A DNA stretch of 64,000 nt from Mucilaginibacter oryzae (lineage in GTDB: Bacteria > Bacteroidota > Bacteroidia > Sphingobacteriales > Sphingobacteriaceae). The DNA is taken from contig NZ_QGHA01000002.1 in assembly GCF_003148845.1 (NCBI RefSeq), positions 272,572 through 336,571 of the forward strand. The letters run 5' to 3'. The notes under the pieces were generated by a model. That model saw nothing but the letters and a program-made list of their open reading frames with translations. It was not told where the DNA came from and did no database searches. The position numbers and the translations under genes were made by a program. Shown here piece by piece: positions 1-8,000 of this stretch. Position 1 is the first letter of the stretch; every line of letters begins with the position of its first letter.

Positions 1-1685
1 TAAATAACCTGTTTAAAGATGCCGCCAGGCAGGGATATCATGTATGGTACACCCTCGAGCCATTAAAACGTGTTCATTTATATTCAACGGCTTCTGATAA
101 CCTTACGCCCCAGGGCAACATTAAGGCCCTTTATATTTTGGGGGTAGTAGCCATAATCATGCTGTTGCTTGCATGTGTTAATTTTTTAAACCTTGTTACA
201 GCAAAAGCCATTGAAAGAGGCCACGAAATAGGTGTTAGAAAAGTGATGGGTGCCGGAAGAATGCAGTTGTTTACGCAGTTTATGATAGAAGCCGCCATGA
301 TTACAACCGTATCAATTATTGTTGGCTTTTTAATGGCTCAGTCAAGTTTCGGCTGGTTTAGCAATTTTTCCGGGCAGCAGTTGAGTTTTAATACCTGGAA
401 TACCTCATGGCTGGTAATTGCTTCTGTTGTACTACTGGTAATAGTTACTTTTTTGGCTGGTACTTACCCGTCGTTGTACTTATCCTCATTTAATCCGGTG
501 GTTACGCTGAAGGGTAAAATGTCGGGTTCAAAAAGCAGCAGTTTTCTGCGCAAGTCGTTAGTTATTTTTCAGTTTGTGGTTTCGGTGTTTTTCATGATCT
601 GTACGGTTATTGCGGGCAGTCAGTTACACTATATTCAAAATTTAAACGTGGGCATTAACCGCGACCAGGTGATGGTGTTAAACAGCTGGCAATCCCTTGA
701 TGAAATGCGGTCGTTTAACAGTGAGGTTAGCCAGTTGCCGGGTGTACTAAACGTAACCGCGTCTTATGATTCGCCTTTAAATGTGGGCGGCGGATACAGC
801 ATCAATAAGGCCGACGGTAAAAGTAGTAATTACACGCTCTCTGTTACCGCGCTTCCCGTTGAACGTAATTTTATAAAAACGCTGGGCATTCAGCTGATAC
901 AGGGACACGACTTTACACTGGCAGATGAACAGCAACTGGCTGTGAAAGATGAAAATCAGCGTGTTTACGGTTTTATTATTAACGAAAAAGCCGCCGCGGC
1001 TTTAGGATGGAAGCCCGAAGAGGCCGTCGGTAAGCGTATAAGCCTTAACGGCAGGAATGGTGAGATTCGCGCGGTTGCACATAATTTTAATTTTGCATCC
1101 ATCCGCCAAGAAATTACACCAATAGTAATATTTACAGATTCTTATTTCGGGAAGATATTGATCAAAACTTCCGGGCAAAATATTACCAAAACCATTGAAG
1201 CTATCAAGCAAAAATGGGCCGACTTTAAACCCTCGGCGCCCTTTGAATACCATTTCCTCGACCAGGAATTTGATGAGATGTATAAATCCGAACAGCGTAC
1301 AGGTTCTATCCTTACCGCGTTTACTTTGGTTACCATATTCATCTCCTGCCTCGGCCTGTTTGGCCTCGCGGTATTCTCAACAAAACAACGGGTGAAAGAG
1401 GTTGGTGTGCGCAAAGTATTGGGTGCAAGTGTGTTCAGTATTGTAAGATTGGTTTCGGGCGATTTCCTCAAACTCGTGATCATATCGGTTATCATCGCTT
1501 CGCCAATTGCCTGGTACGCCATGCACCGCTGGCTGCAGGATTTTGCCTACAAAATCAGTATTCAGATCTGGGTTTTTATCGCGGCAGGTACCACGGCTTT
1601 GCTGGTAGCGTTTGTTACGGTTAGTGTGCAATCGCTAAAAGCGGCATTGGCCAACCCGGTAAAGAGCCTGCGGTCGGGAGACTGA
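1..1685 (+). CDS. ABC transporter permease, FtsX/MacB-like (5' end outside the window)
   Basis: This is the C-terminal part of an inner-membrane permease of the MacB/FtsX type, which couples cytoplasmic ATP hydrolysis to export of a lipoprotein, peptide or drug across the envelope. The reading frame is open from base 3, so the gene starts upstream of the window. Two FtsX domains are visible, each with the diagnostic post-membrane motif: EIGVRKVMGA near base 225 and EVGVRKVLGA near base 1400. A large periplasmic segment lies between them and several hydrophobic helices surround them. The ATPase and the TolC-like protein that follow in the same direction fit a tripartite exporter. The substrate cannot be read from the sequence. 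Confidence 0.9.
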   Translation, partial: NNLFKDAARQGYHVWYTLEPLKRVHLYSTASDNLTPQGNIKALYILGVVAIIMLLLACVNFLNLVTAKAIERGHEIGVRKVMGAGRMQLFTQFMIEAAMITTVSIIVGFLMAQSSFGWFSNFSGQQLSFNTWNTSWLVIASVVLLVIVTFLAGTYPSLYLSSFNPVVTLKGKMSGSKSSSFLRKSLVIFQFVVSVFFMICTVIAGSQLHYIQNLNVGINRDQVMVLNSWQSLDEMRSFNSEVSQLPGVLNVTASYDSPLNVGGGYSINKADGKSSNYTLSVTALPVERNFIKTLGIQLIQGHDFTLADEQQLAVKDENQRVYGFIINEKAAAALGWKPEEAVGKRISLNGRNGEIRAVAHNFNFASIRQEITPIVIFTDSYFGKILIKTSGQNITKTIEAIKQKWADFKPSAPFEYHFLDQEFDEMYKSEQRTGSILTAFTLVTIFISCLGLFGLAVFSTKQRVKEVGVRKVLGASVFSIVRLVSGDFLKLVIISVIIASPIAWYAMHRWLQDFAYKISIQIWVFIAAGTTALLVAFVTVSVQSLKAALANPVKSLRSGD

Positions 1686-1692
1686 TTTTATA

Positions 1693-1830
1693 AGGTTAAA
1701 GGTAAAAGGTGAAAGCTGAAAGGTAGCTCAAAAATGCAAATTGTTGGGATGCTTTCGGCTTTCGCTGTTTAAATGCTTTTATTAAGCCACTACAGACCTT
1801 TCAACGTTCTCCCTTCGCCTTTCGCCTCAC
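1693..1830. repeat. Short-word long-hairpin repeat (locus a)
   Basis: The 332-bp gap 1686-2017 holds a purine-rich left arm built from GGT(A/G)AAAG-like words (1693-1725) and a roughly complementary right arm, 1796-1830 (CTTCGCCTTTCGCCTCAC). The fold is imperfect. It is one of nine loci in the window with this architecture. The rest of the gap, 1831-2017, is AT-rich and carries only a promoter box. Confidence 0.45.
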
Positions 1831-1923
1831 AAAGCACTGTATCATAACCGTACGCATTCTGTTACATAAGCGAACAGTAATAATTTGATAAGATCATTTA
1901 ATGTGTTGATTTTTAATGTTATA

Positions 1924-1931
1924 TAACTTTG
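1924..1931 (+). promoter_or_regulatory. Bacteroidota -7 promoter box before the ABC ATPase
   Basis: TAACTTTG fits the Bacteroidota -7 consensus TAnnTTTG, 86 bases before the ATPase start. No well-spaced -33 TTG is present; the nearest is only 15 bases away. It suggests the ATPase has its own promoter and does not depend only on readthrough from the permease. Confidence 0.4.
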
Positions 1932-2017
1932 GTATGTTATTGATATGTTAATCGCCAAATGATGAGTATTATTGTTTAACTCATTTATTTACGAACAAAC
2001 TAATTCAATAATTAAAA

Positions 2018-2695
2018 ATGTTATCACTGCAGCATATTTCAAAGTATTTCCAGGTAGGGGGCAACAAAAATATCATCCTGAATGATTTGAGCCTTGAGGT
2101 TGATGAAGGCGAATTCATATCAATTATGGGGCCTTCAGGCTCGGGTAAATCAACCCTGCTCAATATCATCGGAATGCTCGACGAACCGTCTGACGGTTAT
2201 CATTACTTTGAGGGCCATGCGGTGCATCAGCTTAAAGAAAAGCAGCGTTCGGCATTATATAAGCAATATATCGGTTTCGTTTTTCAGGCTTACCATTTAA
2301 TTGATGAGCTTACCGTTTATGAAAACATCGAAACGCCGCTTATTTACCAGGACTTTAAAAGCGCGGAACGTAAAGCCATGGTGGCCGATATGCTCGACCG
2401 CTTTAATATTGTTGGTAAAAAGGATCTTTTTCCCGCGCAATTATCCGGCGGACAGCAACAACTGGTGGGTATAGCCCGTGCCCTGATCGCCAGGCCTAAA
2501 TTATTACTTGCCGACGAACCTACCGGTAACCTCAACTCCAAACAAGGGGAAGAGATTATGGAATTGTTCCGCAAGCTGAATAAAGAGGATGGCGTAACCA
2601 TTATACAGGTTACCCACTCCGAAAAAAATGCCGAATACGGTTCGCGCATTATCGATTTGCTGGACGGCAGGATCGAATCATCAAGAAATCTCTGA
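2018..2695 (+). CDS. ABC transporter ATP-binding protein, LolD/MacB type
   Basis: This cytoplasmic ATPase powers an FtsX-type permease, most simply the one encoded just upstream. At 225 residues it has the usual length of LolD/MacB ATPases. All nucleotide-binding motifs are present: Walker A GPSGSGKS (38-45), Q-loop Gln90, signature LSGGQ (142-146), Walker B KLLLADEP with Glu167, and the switch His200. The next gene encodes a TolC-like protein 13 bases downstream, so the two are probably cotranscribed. The substrate is unknown; the family moves lipoproteins, macrolides, peptides or adhesins. Confidence 0.93.
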   Translation: MLSLQHISKYFQVGGNKNIILNDLSLEVDEGEFISIMGPSGSGKSTLLNIIGMLDEPSDGYHYFEGHAVHQLKEKQRSALYKQYIGFVFQAYHLIDELTVYENIETPLIYQDFKSAERKAMVADMLDRFNIVGKKDLFPAQLSGGQQQLVGIARALIARPKLLLADEPTGNLNSKQGEEIMELFRKLNKEDGVTIIQVTHSEKNAEYGSRIIDLLDGRIESSRNL

Positions 2696-2708
2696 ACTTA
2701 TTAATAAA

Positions 2709-4139
2709 ATGCGATACTATAAATTTATATTCTTTGGTTTGGTTGCGCTATCCTCGGCAAAGGCTTACGCGCAGTCAGATTCTACATACACACTGCAAAA
2801 ATGCATCGACATCGCCATAAAAAACAACCTCGATGTTAAGCAAAGCGAACTGAAAGCGCAAAGCGCACGAATTGATTTTAACCAGGCTAAAGAAAATTTG
2901 CTGCCTACTTTAAATGGTACCGTTAACCATGGTATTAATAACGGGCGTAACATTAACCCATTTACCAATACCTATGTAAATCAATCGTTAACCTACGGTA
3001 ATTACAGTCTCGAATCAAACCTTACGTTATTTGGCGGCTTGCAGAATGTAAATGCCATTAAACAAGCCTCGCTGGCTTACCAGGCCGGTAAAATGGACCT
3101 GCAACAGGCAAAAGATCTGGTTACTATTAACGTAATTACCGCTTACCTGCTGGTGCTGGATAATACTGAATTGCTGGCAGCGGTTAAAAACCAGGTAGAT
3201 GTATCGGCAAAACAGGTAGAACGTTTAACTATATTGGAGAAAGATGGCGCCAATAAACTGCCGTCAGACCTATACGATTTGCAGGGTACCCTGGGCGATA
3301 ACAAGCTGAACGTAGTTAACGCCAACAGCGCTTTAGAAAATGCCAAACTAAGCCTGATGCAGATTTTAAACATACCTTACAGCAAAAATTTTGTATTGCA
3401 GCCCATTAACGCCCAGGATGTAGCGAAGCAAAGCGTCTTATCGTCTAATCAGATTTACGAAACAGCCCTGCAGGAACTTGCCCTGGTAAAAGCTGCCACA
3501 CTTCGCCGGGAAAGCGCCGAAAAAGCCGTGAGCGTTGCCAAAGGCGCTTTATTGCCAAGCATCAACCTATATGGCGGTTTATACACCAATTATTCGAGCG
3601 CGGCGCAAACTTCGGTTTTTAAAGATTCGTCAACCGTCAGTACCGGGGGATATATCAATACTCCCGGCGGCAGGCAATCTGTTTTAACTACGCAAGCCAA
3701 CTATATAAATAAAGACATAGGCTACTACGATCAGTTTAAAAACAACTACAGTACCCAGTTTGGTGTAAGCCTCAGGATCCCGATTTTAAATTATTTCCAA
3801 AATCATAACAAAGTTGCCAAAGCGAAAATTGATCTGCTGAATTACAAATACATAGAAGAGAATACCAAAATTAAGCTGAAGCAAAATGTTGAAACGGCTT
3901 ACCTGAACATGACATCGGCTTATGAAAGGTTGGGTGTGCTGGTTGAGCAGGTTAAATCGTACGCTGAGTCGTTCCGCACTGCCGAGATCCGTTTTAACGC
4001 GGGCGTGTTAACTTCGGTTGATTATGTGGTGGCTAAAAATAACCTCGACCGGGCGCGAATTAATCTTATCAATGCCCGTTACGACTGTTATATTTACAAC
4101 AAAATTTTAGATTACTACCAGGGTAAATTAGCCTTGTAA
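2709..4139 (+). CDS. TolC family outer-membrane efflux protein
   Basis: This outer-membrane channel would complete the tripartite exporter with the permease and ATPase upstream. I place the start at 2709, 13 bases after the ATPase stop, because this gives a clean signal peptide (MRYYKFIFFGLVALSSAKAYAQ); an earlier in-frame ATG at 2628 lies inside the ATPase gene. The mature protein opens with the typical TolC segment TLQKCIDIAIKNN and has the long heptad-like helices and internal duplication of the OEP family. It has 476 residues. No membrane-fusion protein is seen in the window; one may be encoded upstream of the left edge. Confidence 0.92.
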   Translation: MRYYKFIFFGLVALSSAKAYAQSDSTYTLQKCIDIAIKNNLDVKQSELKAQSARIDFNQAKENLLPTLNGTVNHGINNGRNINPFTNTYVNQSLTYGNYSLESNLTLFGGLQNVNAIKQASLAYQAGKMDLQQAKDLVTINVITAYLLVLDNTELLAAVKNQVDVSAKQVERLTILEKDGANKLPSDLYDLQGTLGDNKLNVVNANSALENAKLSLMQILNIPYSKNFVLQPINAQDVAKQSVLSSNQIYETALQELALVKAATLRRESAEKAVSVAKGALLPSINLYGGLYTNYSSAAQTSVFKDSSTVSTGGYINTPGGRQSVLTTQANYINKDIGYYDQFKNNYSTQFGVSLRIPILNYFQNHNKVAKAKIDLLNYKYIEENTKIKLKQNVETAYLNMTSAYERLGVLVEQVKSYAESFRTAEIRFNAGVLTSVDYVVAKNNLDRARINLINARYDCYIYNKILDYYQGKLAL

Positions 4140-4294
4140 CATTGAGAGAACGGTAAAAAGTTATATTTTTATTATAGACAATCCGTTGATTTATCCGGTT
4201 GAAACTTTATTCACTCATAGTGGTTATTGTTTTAACCGGATAATTCTAATTTTAACCAGGGCTTAAAAAGTCCATATATCAACCACTAATCGTA

Positions 4295-4906
4295 ATGAAA
4301 ATGAAAAAAGTAGTTTTACTCTCATTCGTTATTTTTTTATTCACTATAGACATTAGCAAAGCGCAGGTTATCCCCAGCTTTTCTTTTGGCCTTAAGGGCG
4401 GTTTAAATTATACAACCTTCCCTTCTAACGGTATTTTTAATAATGACAATAAAGCAGGTTACCAGGCCGGTGCATGGGCCCGGATTGGCGGCTTAGGCTT
4501 TATTTTTCAGCCTGAATTATATGTAACCGGTAAAAACGTAACTGTTAATACTAACGATGGTACAGGTACCGCGAAAGCTAATTTTACCAGTGTTGACGTA
4601 CCTTTGTTATTAGGCGGTAAAGTAGGGGCTTTAGGTTTGGGCGGCCGGTTTTACGGAGGGCCGGTAATGTCGTTCACTGTTAATAAAGATCAAAGCCTAT
4701 CCGGTGCCACAGCTGAAGCTGCCCGTTTGAAATATAAAGATGCCAACTACGCCATTCAGATAGGTGCAGGCGTCGATATAAGCAGCCTTTCTATTGACTT
4801 ACGTTATGAAGGCGGTTTAAACAAGATTGCATACGGTAATGATAATTCGCACACCCGCGTTAGCTTATTTAGTTTAGCAGTGGCTTATAAATTATTCTCG
4901 TTGTAA
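4295..4906 (+). CDS. Small outer-membrane beta-barrel protein (PorT/OMP_b-brl-like)
   Basis: A 203-residue secreted protein with a signal peptide ending ...SKAQ and a mature region of alternating polar and aromatic strands. Glycine-rich turns (SFGLKGGLNYTTF, YQAGAWARIGG) and a C-terminal aromatic strand (SLAVAYKLF) fit the 8-stranded barrels often called PorT-like in Bacteroidota. The function is unknown; such proteins often lack a defined substrate. The gene stands alone, 155 bases after the TolC gene, and ends in an intrinsic terminator at 4932-4957. Confidence 0.8.
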   Translation: MKMKKVVLLSFVIFLFTIDISKAQVIPSFSFGLKGGLNYTTFPSNGIFNNDNKAGYQAGAWARIGGLGFIFQPELYVTGKNVTVNTNDGTGTAKANFTSVDVPLLLGGKVGALGLGGRFYGGPVMSFTVNKDQSLSGATAEAARLKYKDANYAIQIGAGVDISSLSIDLRYEGGLNKIAYGNDNSHTRVSLFSLAVAYKLFSL

Positions 4907-4931
4907 GAATTGATTTTAAAACGATATTAAG

Positions 4932-4957
4932 CCCTGCCGTAAACGGCGGGGTTTTTT
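4932..4957 (+). terminator. Intrinsic terminator after the beta-barrel gene
   Basis: Stem CCCTGCCGT / ACGGCGGGG with a 2-base loop (one T-G wobble), followed by six T residues. Confidence 0.85.
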
Positions 4958-5042
4958 GTTTGAACAAAATCCGGGTGGCTTAGACATTCGTTTTTATTTC
5001 TACAAAATTTAATAAGCTATAGATATCCGTTTGGTTGTAATC

Positions 5043-5077
5043 GAGACTTACGAAGTTCTAAAAACTTCGTAAGTCTC
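5043..5077. repeat. Perfect 15-bp inverted repeat between convergent genes
   Basis: GAGACTTACGAAGTT, 5-base loop, AACTTCGTAAGTCTC. It lies 10 bases beyond the stop of the minus-strand macroglobulin gene. There is no T-run on either side, so it is not a standard terminator. It may be a dispersed extragenic palindrome that blocks 3' exonucleases or transcription. Confidence 0.75.
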
Positions 5078-5086
5078 CAAATGAGA

Positions 5087-8000
5087 TTACTTCAATACTT
5101 CAACCCATTGCCCTTTCAGTAACCCAGTGATTTGGTTATTGTACATGGCCTCGCAGTACACCGCCGGCAGGTAATATTTACCGGTGTAAGCGGCATTCAG
5201 CATTACGTAAAAGGTTGATTCCTGGCCTTCGTTTAAGCTGAAATAAGTGTTCACCCTATCGTCCCTAATGTCCCGGTAATCGGAGGCTGAAGATTTAAAG
5301 GCTTCAGCGTTAAGCATCCGGCTGTTCAGGATCTCCCATCCCGATGGGAAGATCTGGGTAAGCGCGAGGTTTTCGTACCTGCCGCGTTTGCCCGGATTTT
5401 TCACATTCACCTGCGCTACAAAATCGGTACCCTGTTTTAAGGCCGACGGATCTATAGGTTTGCCGTTCAGCGTAAAATAACCTACGCGCAGCTCCAACAC
5501 ATCCGGATTGATGCTGCTGGCAACATCCTGGCCTGATGAAGGCTGGCCTTTTTGTATTAAACGGATGTACAGTTTATTACTGCTGGTGTTTTTTAGATAT
5601 ATGTTGCCGCCGTTAGGGGCAAGGCCGCCCTGCCATACGTACGAGGTGGAACTGATATTGCCTTTGGCGCCGCCCGATTGATAACTGAACTGCATTTTAC
5701 CGGTAGGCTTATTTTGCCCGTAAAACTGTGCCAGCGCTATCAATGAATAGGCCGTAGTTTGTGTGCTGTACCAATCATCCTGCGATAGGCGTGCTGCAAC
5801 CGTATTGACCAGACTTGCCGCTTTTTGTTTCCGGCCAAGCAGGGTGAGGGTTTCCAGAATCATGCTTTGGTCCCTAAGGTCTGAACCGTAAGTGCCCCAC
5901 ATACTGTTATAAGGTTTTACAGTGGTTGATAAACCGGCTATCAGTTGCATTCCAACCTCGGGCTTGCCTGCAAGTTTGTAGGCCGCGGCCAGCCGCCATT
6001 TAGCGGCATCACTTAACAGCGGGAACTCGCGCAAACGGTTCATCGCACCCAACTCGGCCGAATTGGCTAAAGCGAGCAGGTACAGGCGGTAAGCCTGGGT
6101 CAAATCATCTTCGTAATAGTAAGGTTCTTTGCGTGGCGCCCAGTTTTGAGCCCGCTGTTTCTGAAATTTTTTCCAGCGGTCAATAAAGCCCAGCGGCAGG
6201 CTGTAGCCCCTGCTTTGCGCAACCAGCATAAAATGACCGGCATAATTAGTGCCCCATTCATCAGGCTCGCCTTCATCGGGCCAGTAGCTTAAGCCACCGC
6301 CTTGCACCTGGAAGCCATTCAACCTGTTAATAGTGGCCTTGATATTCCGGTCGGTTTCGGCCCGTTGCCTTGGCGACAGGTCGAGCAACTGGCCTAAATA
6401 CAACTGCGGAAATGCCGATGAGGTAGTTTGCTCTACACAGCCATGCGGGTATTCGATCAGGTAATCCAATCGTTTTGATAAGTTTAAAGGCGGGATATAG
6501 GCAACCTCTAAGGTGGCTTTATTGGTGCCGTTAATGCCTACCGGCTGGTAAGCGCTATTCCAGATCTCGCCCGGGGCCAGTTCTTTTTGAATAATGCGGG
6601 TTACCGGCGGGTTGGGGTTACGCACATTTAGTTCAACATCGTAAGCCGCCGTTTCCGATCCGCTTTTGGCAATGATTCTTACCTTGCCAACACCTACAAA
6701 ATCTTTCACGTTCAAATCAAACGTCACCATCTGGTCGCCGGGTTTGGCAAAGGTGAGTGTTTTTTGATTATTGCCGCCCAGGTTGCTGAAGGCATTGCTT
6801 TGTACCTGCACGTTCACGTTTTTAATGTTATTTTCCATCGCGAACACGGTAACCGGAAGCTGTATGCTCTCCGACGGGCCAAGTACCCGAGGAAGTGTAG
6901 CCAGGATCATTAAGGGCTTCTTGACCGCTACTGCTTTTTCGGCAATGCCGTAAGCGCCGTTATGGCCTGCTACTATCATCGCTTTAACCGAGCCAATGTA
7001 CTGCGGCAGGGTAAAGCGCAGCGTTTGTTTTTCACCGGCGTTAAGGTGAAACGGCCCCATGAATTTAACAACCGGCTTAAAGCGGTTTACCTGCACGTTT
7101 TTATTATTGCCCAGGCTGCCGTCGCCGCCAATGCTTAAAATGCGTTCCAGCCCGCCGCCAAAAGCCCCTATCACATAATCAAACAAATCCCAGGTTTTTA
7201 CCCCCAATGCTTCATGCGCGTAAAAGGTATCATGCGGATCGGGGGTTTTATAGTTGGTGAGGTCGAGCAGGCCTTCATCAACGATGGCAATGGTATAGGT
7301 CATTTCCTTGCCTGCCGCTTCGGATACGGTAATTGCCGATTGTGTTTCGGGCCTGATCTTATCAGGCATGGTGATCACCGGTTTCAGGATTGTTTCGGGG
7401 TTTTCTACCTTCAGCGGGATAGCGCCGTACATGCGGATGGGCAGGTCATTAATTGTTTGCGAATGGCGCTGCAGCAGCGTAACGTTCACAAAAACGTTGG
7501 GTGCCATCTGTTCATCAACCTTAAAGGAATACTGCGTTTGCCCTTTTTTGGTATCTATCCATACGGTTTTTAAAACTTTGCTGCCGTTTTCAAAGCTGAT
7601 CAGCGCGCGACCTTTTTCGCCGGTTGGTATTGTTAAAGTAGCTTCGTCGCCAACCTTATATGCTTGTTTATCCGAGGTAAATGATAGCATCGCCGCTTCG
7701 GTTGGGTTGCTTGATTGCAGCCTTTCCGACCAGTTAGGCCAGTCTGCATAAATAATTTTTCCGGTTGAGTGCCCTGTCTGTTCATCCTTTACCCTGATCA
7801 GGTAGCGGCCCCAGTTGGCTTTATCAATGTGCAGCTTCCATTTACCGGCGCCATTGCTGAGTTTAACGGTTTCGGTGCGGATCAACTTATTATATTTATC
7901 CTGTGTAAAGTTGCTGATCTCGTTGCCGGTCTGGTCCCACCACCAGCGCCATTGCACTTTGTACAGCTCAACCTGCACATCGCGGGTACCGGGAAGGGCC

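Noticed and set aside
2628-2708. Upstream start of the TolC-like protein
   Set aside because: It would overlap the ATPase gene by 68 bases and bury the signal peptide; the ATG at 2709 gives a normal one.
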